Of a stretch of 64,000 nucleotides of DNA, positions 53,553 through 63,300 are shown one piece after another. The DNA is from Magnetospira sp. QH-2. GTDB taxonomy: Bacteria; Pseudomonadota; Alphaproteobacteria; Rhodospirillales; Magnetospiraceae. Position 1 is the stretch's first letter, and each line of letters starts with the position of its first letter. The stretch covers positions 1,813,819-1,877,818 of the forward strand of contig NZ_FO538765.1 in NCBI RefSeq assembly GCF_000968135.1, written 5' to 3'. The position numbers and the translations under genes were made by a program. Under the pieces are notes generated by a model. That model was not told the DNA's origin. It worked only from the letters and a program-made list of their open reading frames with translations, and ran no database searches.

Positions 53553-54296
53553 TCAGCGGGTAAACAGCTTGTCGAGCCAGCGGGCCAGCAGACGCTCGGT
53601 CTTGCCCATGGGCACCAGACGACGCGGCGCGCCGATATCCCGGGCGCGGTCCTTGCGCGGGCGCGGTGGCAGGTACTTGTTGGTCGGCTTATAGCCCAGT
53701 TCCGGCATCAGGTCGTAGCCGCCCCGTTCGGCCACCAGACGGGAAACCTCGGAACGGGGATCGCCCAGATCCCCGAAATGCCGGGCACCGGCGGGGCAGG
53801 TGACGACACAGGAAGGTTGCCGGTCGATCTCTTGCATATGCTCGTTGTAAATACGGTCGACGCAGAGGGTACATTTTTTCATCACCCCCTCGGACTCGTC
53901 GAATTCGCGGGCGCCGTAGGGGCAGGCCCAGGAACAGAGCTTGCAGCCGATGCACCAATCCTCGTTGACCAGCACAATGCCGTCTTCCTCGCGTTTATAG
54001 GAGGCGCCGGTGGGGCAGACGGTGACGCATTGGGCATTTTCACAATGCAGGCAGGATTTGGGGAAGTGGATGGTGCGGCAGTCATCGCCTTCTCCCGCCT
54101 CGAAGGTATGGATACGGTTCAGCCATACGCCTACCGGGTCGGCGCCATAGGCATCCTGATCGGTCAGCGGGGCAGGATGGCCGCCGGTGTTCCATTCCTT
54201 GCAATGCACCGCGCAGCCGTGACAGCCGACACAGATATCCAGGTCGATAACCAAGCCCAGGCGGCGTCCGGAAGGATATTCGGGAAGGCTGGTCAT
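53553..54296 (-). CDS. soeB: SoeB-type iron-sulfur subunit
   Basis: A 247-residue ferredoxin-type protein with four 4Fe-4S cysteine groups: CVGCHGCAVHC, CLHCENAQCVTVC, CIGCKLCSWAC and the late CTLC plus CVVTC group. It lacks a signal peptide, consistent with a cytoplasmic enzyme. It carries electrons from the molybdenum subunit to the membrane anchor and starts one base after soeA. Confidence 0.9.
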   Translation of the reverse strand: MTSLPEYPSGRRLGLVIDLDICVGCHGCAVHCKEWNTGGHPAPLTDQDAYGADPVGVWLNRIHTFEAGEGDDCRTIHFPKSCLHCENAQCVTVCPTGASYKREEDGIVLVNEDWCIGCKLCSWACPYGAREFDESEGVMKKCTLCVDRIYNEHMQEIDRQPSCVVTCPAGARHFGDLGDPRSEVSRLVAERGGYDLMPELGYKPTNKYLPPRPRKDRARDIGAPRRLVPMGKTERLLARWLDKLFTR

Positions 54297-54297
54297 G

Positions 54298-57219
54298 TCA
54301 GGTCTCCTCCCCGTTGCTTTTCCTGTGCCAGGACTTTGGATTGAAGAAGTGGCCGAAACGGTTTTTCTTCGGGGCTTTGCGGCCCCCCGGCATGCGCGGT
54401 TGCGGATCGAATTGCGGCCAGGTGCTGCCTTGCTCCTCGGGCGCCGCTTTGGTCACTTTGACTTTCAGGTCGAACCAGGAGGCCTGGCCGGTCACCGGGT
54501 CGGAGTTGGAATAGGCGTATTCGTCCTTTTCCTTCTTGGATGGCAACAGCTCCGAAATCAGGTGATTGAGCAGGAAGCCTTTCTGGCTTTCCGGAGCCTT
54601 GGGATCGAGACTCCAAGCACCGGAGCGCTTGCCGATGGCATTCCAGGTCCAGACCGTGTCTTGATTGACGCCTTCGACCAGTTGTACCTGTACCCGGATC
54701 TTGCCGTGGTGGCTTTCCACCCAGACCCAGTCGTCATCGCTGATGCCCAGTTTCGAGGCCGTGGCCCGGTGGATATAAAGCCGATTGGCGGTATTGATCT
54801 GGCGCAACCAGGCATTATGCGAGCCCCAGGAATGGTACATCTGCATGGGCCGCTGAGTCAGGGCATGTAGCGGAAACGCGTCGTTGTCGACGCGCGCTTC
54901 CTCGAAGGGTACGTACCAGATGGGCAGCGGGTCGAAGTAGTCCTTGACCCGTTGCCGATGTTGTTCCGGCGGCTGATTCTTGCCGTGACCCTCGGCGGCG
55001 AGGCGGAACTTCTGGATGGGCTCGGAATAGAGCTGCATGACGATGGGTTCGGCAGACCCCAACAGACCGAAGTCCACCGCCCATTCCAGATAACCCGCAT
55101 TGGCGAATTTGTAGAACTTGTGCTCCTCGGGAAGGTGATAGGCCCAAAAGGATTGGTTTTCGATATAGCGATTGAGCTGATCCGGGTTGGGCTTGCCGCG
55201 TCCGTGGTGGGTGCCGTTCTCCCCCCGCCAACCGGCCAGCGGGCCGATGCCCGGGCCCCGCTCGTGATTGACGATATAATCCTCATAGCCGCCCGGATAC
55301 TTGGCCGAGCCATCCTCATTGGTCATGCCTTTCAGACCCAAACGGGCGCCCAAGTCGAGCATGACCGTCTGGAAAGCCCGCACGTCCCGGTCCAGGGGAA
55401 TGATCGGCTGGCGGATGGCATCGGCGGGACCGTCGGCCTCGCAGATGGGCCGATCCAGCAACGAAATGCAGTCCCAACGTTCCAGATAGGTGGTATCGGG
55501 CAGCACCAGATCGGCAAAGGCCACGGTTTCGGATTCGTAGGCATCCACATAGATGAACTTGGGAATCTTGTATTCGCCGGTTTTCGGGTCCTTGTCCCGG
55601 AGCATTTCCATGACACCCTTGGTGTTCATGGAGGAGTTCCAGGCCATGTTGCCCATATACATAAAGAGCACGTCGATGGGGTAGGGGTCGCCCTTCCAGG
55701 CATTGCGGATGACCATATGCATCAGCCCGTGGCTGGACAGCGGATTTTCCCAGGAATAGGCCTTGTCGATGCGCAGCGGCGTGCCGTCGGGATCCACCAA
55801 AAGGTCTTCCGGGTCGGTTGGGAAGCCAAGCGGTGCGCCGGGCAGGCCTTCGCCGGGTTTCACCTGATCGCGCTTGCCGGTTGGTTTCTGCGGCGGCGGC
55901 ACCGGGCGGGGGAAGGGCGGCTTGTAGCGGAATCCGCCGGGACATTCGATGGAGCCCAGCAGGACCTGCAAGATATGGATGGCGCGGCAGGTATGGAAGC
56001 CGTTGGAATGGGCCGAGATCCCGCGCATGGCATGCATGGCCACCGGACGTCCGATGACTTTGTCATGCTCGCGACCGGCCCAGTCGGTCCAGCGGATGGG
56101 CAGTTCGATCTGTTCTTTGAACGCCACATGGGCCAGTTCAGCGGCCAGGCGGCGGATGGTTTCCGCTTTCAGGCCGCAGGTCTCGGCCACGGCGGCGGGC
56201 GCGTACTGCTCGTCGGTGTAGCGCTTGGCCAGCAGCTCGAACACCGGCACCGCCTTGCGCCCGTCCGGGGTGTCGTAGTGGCCGACCATGGCCGGTTTCA
56301 GTTCCGGGTCCATGGCATCGGCGAGTTCCTTGTTCTCGGCGTCCCAGATTTGCGGATTGCCGGAATCGTCGCGTAGGAACAGTCCGTGATCCGCCGCGCC
56401 TGGATCGTCGATTACCAGCCAAGGAGCGTTGGTGTAGCGGACCAGATATTCGAAATCCACCTTGTCGGCGCGCAGCAGTTCATAGATCAGCGCCATGACG
56501 AACAGGCCGTCGGTGCCGGGGCGGATCCCCACCCATTCGTCGGCGATGGCCGAATAGCCGGTCTTGACCGGATTGACCGAAACGAATTTGGCGCCACGGG
56601 TTTTCAGTTTGCCCAGGCCGATCTTGATGGGATTGGAATCATGGTCCTCGGTGACCCCGAACATCATGAAATACTTGGTTCGGTCCCAGTCGGGCTCGCC
56701 AAACTCCCAGAACGACCCGCCGATGGAATACAGACCGGCGGCGGCCATGTTGACCGAGCAGAACCCGCCGTGGGCGGCATAGTTGGGGGTGCCGAACTGG
56801 CTGGCCCACCACCCTGTCAGGGACTGGCTTTGGTCGCGTCCGGTGAAAAAGGCCAGCTTTCGCGGATCGGTCTCGCGCACATCTTTCAACCAACCCGTGG
56901 CGATTTCCAGGGCTTCGTCCCATTCGATGGGCTTGAACTTGCCTTCGCCCCGTTCACCGACGCGGAGCAACGGCTTGGTCAGCTTGGCCGGGGAGTATTG
57001 GGTCATGATCCCGGCGGATCCCTTGGCGCAAAGCACTCCCTTGTTGGTGGGGTGCTCGCGGTTGCCCTGGATATACCGGATCTTGCCGTCTTTCAGGTAA
57101 ACCTTGATGCCACAGCGGCAGGCGCACATGTAGCAGGTGCTATACTTGATATCGTCCGCGATCTCCGGTGAGGTATCGACAACCTCACGCTTGGGGACCG
57201 GCCAAAACCGTGCCGCCAT
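54298..57219 (-). CDS. soeA: SoeA-type molybdopterin sulfite dehydrogenase catalytic subunit
   Basis: A 973-residue molybdenum enzyme of the DMSO reductase family. The N-terminal 4Fe-4S ligands are in CYMCACRCG (Cys29, 32, 36) plus GVLCAKGS. There is no twin-arginine signal, so the enzyme is cytoplasmic, as in SoeABC, which oxidises sulfite to sulfate directly. The operon order soeA-soeB-soeC and the autotrophic sulfur-oxidiser context support this over polysulfide or DMSO reductase. Molybdenum ligand residue not determined. Confidence 0.85.
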   Translation of the reverse strand: MAARFWPVPKREVVDTSPEIADDIKYSTCYMCACRCGIKVYLKDGKIRYIQGNREHPTNKGVLCAKGSAGIMTQYSPAKLTKPLLRVGERGEGKFKPIEWDEALEIATGWLKDVRETDPRKLAFFTGRDQSQSLTGWWASQFGTPNYAAHGGFCSVNMAAAGLYSIGGSFWEFGEPDWDRTKYFMMFGVTEDHDSNPIKIGLGKLKTRGAKFVSVNPVKTGYSAIADEWVGIRPGTDGLFVMALIYELLRADKVDFEYLVRYTNAPWLVIDDPGAADHGLFLRDDSGNPQIWDAENKELADAMDPELKPAMVGHYDTPDGRKAVPVFELLAKRYTDEQYAPAAVAETCGLKAETIRRLAAELAHVAFKEQIELPIRWTDWAGREHDKVIGRPVAMHAMRGISAHSNGFHTCRAIHILQVLLGSIECPGGFRYKPPFPRPVPPPQKPTGKRDQVKPGEGLPGAPLGFPTDPEDLLVDPDGTPLRIDKAYSWENPLSSHGLMHMVIRNAWKGDPYPIDVLFMYMGNMAWNSSMNTKGVMEMLRDKDPKTGEYKIPKFIYVDAYESETVAFADLVLPDTTYLERWDCISLLDRPICEADGPADAIRQPIIPLDRDVRAFQTVMLDLGARLGLKGMTNEDGSAKYPGGYEDYIVNHERGPGIGPLAGWRGENGTHHGRGKPNPDQLNRYIENQSFWAYHLPEEHKFYKFANAGYLEWAVDFGLLGSAEPIVMQLYSEPIQKFRLAAEGHGKNQPPEQHRQRVKDYFDPLPIWYVPFEEARVDNDAFPLHALTQRPMQMYHSWGSHNAWLRQINTANRLYIHRATASKLGISDDDWVWVESHHGKIRVQVQLVEGVNQDTVWTWNAIGKRSGAWSLDPKAPESQKGFLLNHLISELLPSKKEKDEYAYSNSDPVTGQASWFDLKVKVTKAAPEEQGSTWPQFDPQPRMPGGRKAPKKNRFGHFFNPKSWHRKSNGEET

Positions 57220-57344
57220 GCCCGCCTTCCTTCCTTGGATCGTTTCTAGGGAATCCTTGAGGACTCCTGTTTTTAAGAATCTTTATAATATTAGTATTTT
57301 CTTATATGTGTCAAATCAGATATTCATTGTAATTTCAGGGTGTT

Positions 57345-57374
57345 CCTACCCAAACAGGGGAGAAACGGGTAGGA
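57345..57374. repeat. Dyad in the soeA-LuxR intergenic region
   Basis: CCTACCC and GGGTAGG (with one more outer T-A pair) face each other across a 15-base loop, between soeA and the divergent regulator gene. It could be an operator or a leader hairpin. Confidence 0.45.
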
Positions 57375-57468
57375 CTCCCCTTGCCACCACCCTTGTGGAG
57401 GGGTACACACACGGGTCAGTCCCTCGAACCCACCCGAAAGAAGGCGGGAACCTGGAAAGGAAGGAAGC

Positions 57469-58104
57469 GTGAGCGACTCCACAGAAATACCGCCCATCGA
57501 TCTGGTGATCGCCGATAAGAGCCCCTTGGTACAGACGGCCCTGGCCAGTTTGTTTGGGGACAACAAGCGTTTTCATCTTGTTGCCGTCTGTGCCGATGGC
57601 GAAAGGTTCATGGAAGCCGTGGACCGGCTTGCCTTCACCATCGGTGTCATTGGCTGGGATATGCCTTATCTGCATGGGCGGGGTGTCCTCGAAGCCCTAC
57701 GCGAACGGCCCGATGGTCCGCGTCTGGTGGTCTACAGCGGCAATGGCAGCGTGGATGTGCCGCGTCAGGTCATGAATTTGGGCGGTGCCGGATTCTGTTC
57801 CAAGAGCGAGCCACCAGAAAAGCTGATAGAAACCGTGCTGGCGGTTTCCGAGGGCCGCATGATGTTTCCTTTCATCGATGTTCATCGGGCCGTGGATGAT
57901 CCCCTGGCCGGGCTGACGGCGCGAGAACATGAACTGCTGGCCTCATTGGCCGGAGGACGGACCAACGCCCAGATCGCCGCGGACATGGATATTTCCCTCA
58001 ATACGGTGAAATTCCATTTGAAAAATCTCTATAGCAAACTGACCGTCCACAATCGCGCCCAGGCGGTTGCCTGCTATCTGAATGCCCGAGGCAGCGAGGG
58101 ATAA
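57469..58104 (+). CDS. LuxR-type regulator with degenerate receiver domain
   Basis: A 211-residue protein: receiver-like domain (1-125) and LuxR HTH (about 150-205; GLTAREHELLASLAGGRTNA, DISLNTVKFHLKNLYSKL). In the receiver the GWDMP block places Gly62 where the phosphorylated Asp should be; the acidic pair is reduced to Asp16, and the conserved Lys (FCSKS) is kept. So control by phosphorylation is unlikely. It lies between soeABC (divergent) and the cbb genes, which it may regulate. GTG start. Confidence 0.82.
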   Translation: MSDSTEIPPIDLVIADKSPLVQTALASLFGDNKRFHLVAVCADGERFMEAVDRLAFTIGVIGWDMPYLHGRGVLEALRERPDGPRLVVYSGNGSVDVPRQVMNLGGAGFCSKSEPPEKLIETVLAVSEGRMMFPFIDVHRAVDDPLAGLTAREHELLASLAGGRTNAQIAADMDISLNTVKFHLKNLYSKLTVHNRAQAVACYLNARGSEG

Positions 58105-58273
58105 AAGGGGTGGGGCGTGCCCGCCCTCACGGGTGGGGGTGGGCCTCTCCGGAAGAGTTTGACCGCCCGCCCCCGGGGGTGTTCCATCCATTCGGGTAGG
58201 GGGCTAAACCTTGAGCATGGCCGGGAGGGGAGTCCCACGCCATCTTGATGAATAAGAAGGGGTAGGGGGAACC

Positions 58274-59215
58274 ATGCCGTTCGAGAGTAGGGTCGATCAT
58301 CCGATCATCCTCGGCATCGTCGGCGACTCGGCATCGGGCAAGACCACGCTTGCAGCGGGGATTGCTCAGATTCTGGGTCCCGATCGCGTTCTCTCCCTTT
58401 GTTCCGACGACTATCACGGCCTTTCCCGCGCCGAACGCCGGGCCCAAGGACTCACCGCGCTTAATCCGGAAGCCAATTATCTGGAAATTGCCGGACAGCA
58501 TTTGCAATTGCTGCGCTCCGGGCAGCCGGTGTTGAAGCCGGTTTATGATCACGGGTCGGGTACTCAGGCGCCGCCGGAACTGGTGGAACCTCGGGAATAC
58601 ATTATCGTCGAGGGTCTTCTAGCCTTTTCCACAAAGGCTCAGCGGGATTGCTTCGACGTCAAGATTTACCTGGAACCGCAAGAAGACCTGCGGGTCAAAT
58701 GGAAGCTACAACGGGACACATCCGAGCGTGGCTACACGGCGGAACAGGTGCGGGCGATTCTGGAGAAGCGCCGCGCCGACAGTGTGGATTTTATCCAACC
58801 GCAGCGGACTTTCGCCGACATCGTGGTACAGTTCTATCCGCCACAAGGGCATTCGGAGGAAACCGGCGCCCATTTGAACGTCCGTCATACCCTGCGACCC
58901 ACCCTGCCGCATCCGGATTTGACCCCGCTGCTTGATGCCGGGGCGAAGTCTGGCTTGCGGTTGGACCTGAAAAGGGATATCGACGGCAAGCCGGTTGACG
59001 TTTTGGAAATTCCTGGGGAGATCGACGACCGGCGGGCCAAGGCCATGGAGGATCTTCTTTGGCACCTCATTCCCGAGGCTCGGCATTTGAGGGAGAATGT
59101 GGGGAAATTCACCGACGAAAGCAATCGACAGGCCATGAGCCATCCTTTGGCCCTGTCGCAGTTGCTCATTACCTATCACATGGTCAAGGCCGCCCTCGGT
59201 CACCATGCTGTCTAA
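58274..59215 (+). CDS. cbbP: Phosphoribulokinase
   Basis: A 313-residue enzyme that makes ribulose 1,5-bisphosphate, specific to the Calvin cycle. The Walker A loop is GDSASGKTTLA, and SDDYHGLSRAERRAQGLTAL holds catalytic residues. The length and the FIQPQRTFADIVVQFYPP block match bacterial (class I) PRK. First of three Calvin-cycle genes. Confidence 0.96.
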   Translation: MPFESRVDHPIILGIVGDSASGKTTLAAGIAQILGPDRVLSLCSDDYHGLSRAERRAQGLTALNPEANYLEIAGQHLQLLRSGQPVLKPVYDHGSGTQAPPELVEPREYIIVEGLLAFSTKAQRDCFDVKIYLEPQEDLRVKWKLQRDTSERGYTAEQVRAILEKRRADSVDFIQPQRTFADIVVQFYPPQGHSEETGAHLNVRHTLRPTLPHPDLTPLLDAGAKSGLRLDLKRDIDGKPVDVLEIPGEIDDRRAKAMEDLLWHLIPEARHLRENVGKFTDESNRQAMSHPLALSQLLITYHMVKAALGHHAV

Positions 59216-59277
59216 GAGTTCAAGCGAGACCTTAAACCAATTAAAGACCAAGAGAGAAAACGAGGAGACGTCAAGTC

Positions 59278-61254
59278 ATGAGTGCTACACATCAAGAAAT
59301 GGCCAATGCCATCCGTTTTCTGGCGGCTGACGCTGTACAGAAGGCTAAGTCCGGCCACCCCGGTATGCCCATGGGCATGGCCGATGTCGCCACCGTGCTT
59401 TTCACCAAGTTCATGAAGTATGATCCGAGTGCGCCGAAATGGGCCGACCGGGATCGCTTTATTCTGTCCGCCGGTCACGGCTCCATGTTGCTGTACTCGC
59501 TGTTGCACCTGATGGGTGTCGAGGACTTCTCCATGGAAGAGTTGTCCAAATTCCGTCAGTTGGGTTCCCGCTGCGCCGGTCACCCGGAATACGGCCATGG
59601 CGCCGGCATCGAAGCCACCGCCGGTCCGCTGGGCCAAGGCATCTCCATGGCGGTCGGCATGGCGCTGGCCGAGCGCATGATGAATGCCCGCTACGGCAAC
59701 GACTTGGTCGACCATTACACCTACGTCATCGCCGGCGACGGTTGCCTGATGGAAGGTATTTCCCAGGAAGCCCTATCCATTGCCGGTCATATGAAGCTGA
59801 ACAAGCTGATCGTGATGTGGGATGACAACGAGATCTGCATCGACGGCAAGACCAACATGACCTTGTCCGACGACCAACTGGCCCGCTTCACCGCGTCCAA
59901 CTGGAACGTGATGAGCATCGACGGCCATGATCCCAAGGCCATCGAAGACGCTCTGACCGCCGCCAAGGCCTCTGACAAGCCGACCCTGATCGGCTGCAAG
60001 TCGACCATCGGTTTCGGTGCGCCGACCCTGGCCGGTTCGCACCATACCCATGGTGCCCCGCTGGGCGACGAGGAGATCGCCGGCATGCGCAAGGCCCTGA
60101 ATTGGGATGCCGCGCCCTTTACCGTTCCCGACAACGTGCTGGCCGCCTGGCGTGCCGCTGGTGCCGCCGGTAGCGCCCCCCGCGAGTCCTGGGAAGGCCG
60201 TCTGAATGGTTCCGCCGAGAAGGCCGAGTTCATGCGCCTGCAATCCGGTGATCTGCCGGGTGGTTGGGAAATGGCCATGAATGACTACAAGAAGAAGATG
60301 GCCGACGAGCAGCCCACCAAGGCAACCCGTCAGGCTTCCGGCATGGCCCTGGAAGTGCTGGCCGACGCGGTGCCCGAAATGATTGGTGGTTCCGCTGACC
60401 TCACCGGTTCCGTGAACACCAAGACCTCGTTCATGAACGCCATTCAGCCCGGTGACTACGGCGGACGCTACATGCACTATGGCGTGCGCGAGCACGGCAT
60501 GGCCGCCGTCATGAACGGCATGGCTCTGCACGGCGAGTTCATTCCGTACTCCGGCACCTTCGCGGTGTTTGCCGACTATATGCGTGGCGCCATGCGTTTG
60601 TCGGCGCTGATGGAACAACGGGTGGTCTACGTGCTGACCCATGACTCCATTGGTCTCGGCGAAGACGGTCCGACCCACCAGCCGGTGGAAACCGTCGCCA
60701 ACCTGCGCGCTCTGCCGAACTTCAACGTCTATCGTCCGGCTGATGTGATCGAAGCCGCCGAATGCTGGGCCTCGGCCTTGACCACCAAGAGCACCCCGTC
60801 GGGCATGATTCTCTCCCGCCAGGGGCTGCCTGCGGTGCGTGTGACACACACCGACGAGAACCTCTGCGCTCGGGGTGGCTACGTGCTGCGCGAAGCCGAA
60901 GGCGGTGATCGCAAGGTCACCTTGATGGCGACGGGTTCCGAGGTTTCCGTGGCCATGGCGGCCCGCGATCAGCTGCAGGCCGATGGCGTGCCGACGGCGG
61001 TTGTTTCCATGCCGTGTTTCGAACTGTTCGATGCGCAAGATCAAGCGTATAAGGACTCGGTTCTTGGCGCGACGGGCGGTGCGCGTGTGGCGGTCGAAGC
61101 GGCGGTTCAGCAGGGCTGGGACAAGTACCTGGGCTCCAACGGCGGCTTTATCGGCATGACCGGTTTCGGTGCTTCGGCCCCGGCGCCCGATCTGTACAAG
61201 CACTTCGGTATCACGGCTGATGCGGTGGCGGCCGAAGCAAAAAGCCTTATCTAA
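59278..61254 (+). CDS. cbbT: Transketolase
   Basis: A 658-residue thiamine-diphosphate enzyme. The blocks [65 protein letters not shown] and the pyrimidine domain [32 protein letters not shown] confirm it. It works in the regenerative part of the Calvin cycle and the pentose phosphate pathway. The name cbbT is given for its position. Confidence 0.95.
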   Translation: MSATHQEMANAIRFLAADAVQKAKSGHPGMPMGMADVATVLFTKFMKYDPSAPKWADRDRFILSAGHGSMLLYSLLHLMGVEDFSMEELSKFRQLGSRCAGHPEYGHGAGIEATAGPLGQGISMAVGMALAERMMNARYGNDLVDHYTYVIAGDGCLMEGISQEALSIAGHMKLNKLIVMWDDNEICIDGKTNMTLSDDQLARFTASNWNVMSIDGHDPKAIEDALTAAKASDKPTLIGCKSTIGFGAPTLAGSHHTHGAPLGDEEIAGMRKALNWDAAPFTVPDNVLAAWRAAGAAGSAPRESWEGRLNGSAEKAEFMRLQSGDLPGGWEMAMNDYKKKMADEQPTKATRQASGMALEVLADAVPEMIGGSADLTGSVNTKTSFMNAIQPGDYGGRYMHYGVREHGMAAVMNGMALHGEFIPYSGTFAVFADYMRGAMRLSALMEQRVVYVLTHDSIGLGEDGPTHQPVETVANLRALPNFNVYRPADVIEAAECWASALTTKSTPSGMILSRQGLPAVRVTHTDENLCARGGYVLREAEGGDRKVTLMATGSEVSVAMAARDQLQADGVPTAVVSMPCFELFDAQDQAYKDSVLGATGGARVAVEAAVQQGWDKYLGSNGGFIGMTGFGASAPAPDLYKHFGITADAVAAEAKSLI

Positions 61255-61302
61255 GGTGTGACTGTAGGAATTGACTGTAACAGTCTGTAAAGGAGATTAA
61301 AT

Positions 61303-62367
61303 ATGCCTCTCGTTTCCATGCGTCAGCTTCTCGACCACGCGGCCGAGAACAGCTATGGCATCCCGGCGTTCAACGTCAACAACCTGGAGCAGGTCAAGGC
61401 GATCATGGTCGCTGCCGACGCAACCAACAGCCCGGTGATCCTGCAAGGTTCCGCCGGTGCCCGCAAATATGCTGGCGAGGCGTTCCTGCGTCACCTGATC
61501 CTGGCGGCGATCGAAGAGTACCCCCACATCCCGGTGTGTATGCACCAGGATCACGGCACCTCTCCGGCGGTTTGCCAACGGTCTATTCAATCCGGGTTCT
61601 CCTCGGTGATGATGGATGGCTCGCTGATGACAGACGGCAAGACTCCGTCGTCGTATGAGTACAACGTGGAAACCACCCGTCGGGTGGTGGACATGGCTCA
61701 TGCCTGCGGTGTTTCCGTCGAAGGCGAGCTGGGTTGCCTGGGTTCCTTGGAGACCGGTGAAGCCGAAGCCGAAGACGGCGTGGGGGCCGAGGGCAAGCTG
61801 GACCATTCCCAGCTGCTCACCGACCCCGATGAGGCGGCCGACTTTGTCAGCAAGACCCATTGCGATGCCCTGGCCATTGCCATTGGCACCAGCCATGGCG
61901 CCTATAAGTTCACCCGTCCGCCGACCGGGGATATCCTGGCCATTGACCGGATCAAGGAGATCAATGCCCGCATTCCCAACACCCATTTGGTGATGCATGG
62001 CTCTTCTTCGGTGCCGCAGGACTGGCTGAAGACCATCAACGAGTATGGCGGCGGCATGGGCGAGACCTATGGCGTTCCGGTGGAAGAAATCGTTGAAGGC
62101 ATTAAGCACGGTGTGCGCAAGGTCAACATCGATACCGATCTGCGCATGGCCTCTACCGGTTCCATCCGCAAGCACCTGCACGACAACAACGCTAACTTCG
62201 ATCCGCGCAAGTTCTTGAAGGTGGCCCAAGATGCCATGACCGATATCTGCAAGGCCCGCTACGAAGCCTTTGGGACCGCCGGCAATGCCGACAGAATCAA
62301 GGTCATCAGCCTCGAGACCATGTTCATGGACTACGAGGCCGGTAAGTTGGACCCGAAGGTGAATTGA
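61303..62367 (+). CDS. cbbA: Fructose-bisphosphate aldolase, class II (Calvin-cycle type)
   Basis: A 354-residue zinc aldolase acting on fructose 1,6- and sedoheptulose 1,7-bisphosphate. [20 protein letters not shown] with zinc-binding His, [33 protein letters not shown] and [11 protein letters not shown] are family blocks of the CbbA subtype. Its terminator is at 62409-62435. Confidence 0.96.
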   Translation: MPLVSMRQLLDHAAENSYGIPAFNVNNLEQVKAIMVAADATNSPVILQGSAGARKYAGEAFLRHLILAAIEEYPHIPVCMHQDHGTSPAVCQRSIQSGFSSVMMDGSLMTDGKTPSSYEYNVETTRRVVDMAHACGVSVEGELGCLGSLETGEAEAEDGVGAEGKLDHSQLLTDPDEAADFVSKTHCDALAIAIGTSHGAYKFTRPPTGDILAIDRIKEINARIPNTHLVMHGSSSVPQDWLKTINEYGGGMGETYGVPVEEIVEGIKHGVRKVNIDTDLRMASTGSIRKHLHDNNANFDPRKFLKVAQDAMTDICKARYEAFGTAGNADRIKVISLETMFMDYEAGKLDPKVN

Positions 62368-62408
62368 TTACCGTCGAATTCTGTTCGACTTCACGGTGAA
62401 TAAAGGGG

Positions 62409-62435
62409 AAGGGCGTCCTGAGGGACGCCCTTTTT
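62409..62435 (+). terminator. Rho-independent terminator after cbbA
   Basis: AAGGGCGTCC, loop TGAG, GGACGCCCTT and then three more T: a perfect stem 42 bases after the aldolase stop. Confidence 0.9.
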
Positions 62436-62639
62436 CTGTCATTTGCAGGAAAAGGCAAGAATTTGTATGAATATTAGATAATTCTAAAATTAGAAATATT
62501 GGATATATGTGTTGTTAATTCTGGATTTATATTTCTAATTCGGGGGATGATTTTGATAAGTATTATACTTTTGTGTTTTAATCCCGAATTCAGTGTGGTA
62601 TCGAATCCTTACATAAACTTTGTTTTTCAGGGAGGCAAA

Positions 62640-63284
62640 ATGGTGTCCAAGACCGCTTTGCGTACCGCCCTCGCAGCTGTTCTTTTCAGCGGCCTGGCCG
62701 GTACCGGGATCGCTCACGCCGATAGCCACGGTGGCATGGCGTCAGCAAGCATGTTGGCAAATACCTGTAACGGCTGTCATGGCCCGGACGGGAACAGCTA
62801 TGGGCCGGCATCGCCGTCCATCGCCGGCATGAATGACCTTTATCTCACAGAAGCGCTTATGATGTACAAGAGCGGCGAACGCCCCTCGACCATCATGGGC
62901 CGGATCGCCAAGGGCTATTCCGAAAAGGAACTCGAGGCTATTGCCAAGTTCTTCGCCGGCAAAAAGACCATACGCGTCGCCAAACAGAAGTCGGATGCTA
63001 AAATGGTCGAAATGGGCCAGAAGATTACCCGTGATCTCTGTGAAGGCTGCCACGAGAAAGACGGCTATGCCGCCGAGGATTACCCGATCCTGGCCGGTCA
63101 GTTGATGCCGTACCTGCGCAACAACCTGGCGGATTTCGCCTCCGGTGCGCGTAACCTGGACACCAACCCCTCGCTTTCGGCCAAGGAACGCCGCAAGAAA
63201 AAGGGCAAGTTGAAGGATCTCCACGATAAGCACGGTAAAGACGGCGTGGAGGCCGTTGTTCAGTTCTACGGCAGCCGTAAGTAA
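62640..63284 (+). CDS. fccA: Dihaem c-type cytochrome subunit of flavocytochrome c (third locus)
   Basis: A 214-residue periplasmic cytochrome: signal peptide ending HADSH, haem sites CNGCH (43-47) and CEGCH (134-138), and the [10 protein letters not shown] block shared with the locus at 16897. GGAGG lies five bases before ATG 62640. The gap to the flavoprotein is 16 bases. Confidence 0.88.
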   Translation: MVSKTALRTALAAVLFSGLAGTGIAHADSHGGMASASMLANTCNGCHGPDGNSYGPASPSIAGMNDLYLTEALMMYKSGERPSTIMGRIAKGYSEKELEAIAKFFAGKKTIRVAKQKSDAKMVEMGQKITRDLCEGCHEKDGYAAEDYPILAGQLMPYLRNNLADFASGARNLDTNPSLSAKERRKKKGKLKDLHDKHGKDGVEAVVQFYGSRK

Positions 63285-63300
63285 GGGGAGACACGTATCA

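Noticed and set aside
54952-56376. A 474-codon open frame antisense to soeA
   Set aside because: Shadow of the molybdopterin subunit; no domain or ribosome site.
59773-61203. A 476-codon open frame antisense to transketolase
   Set aside because: Typical third-position effect in GC-rich coding DNA; the sense strand is an unmistakable transketolase.
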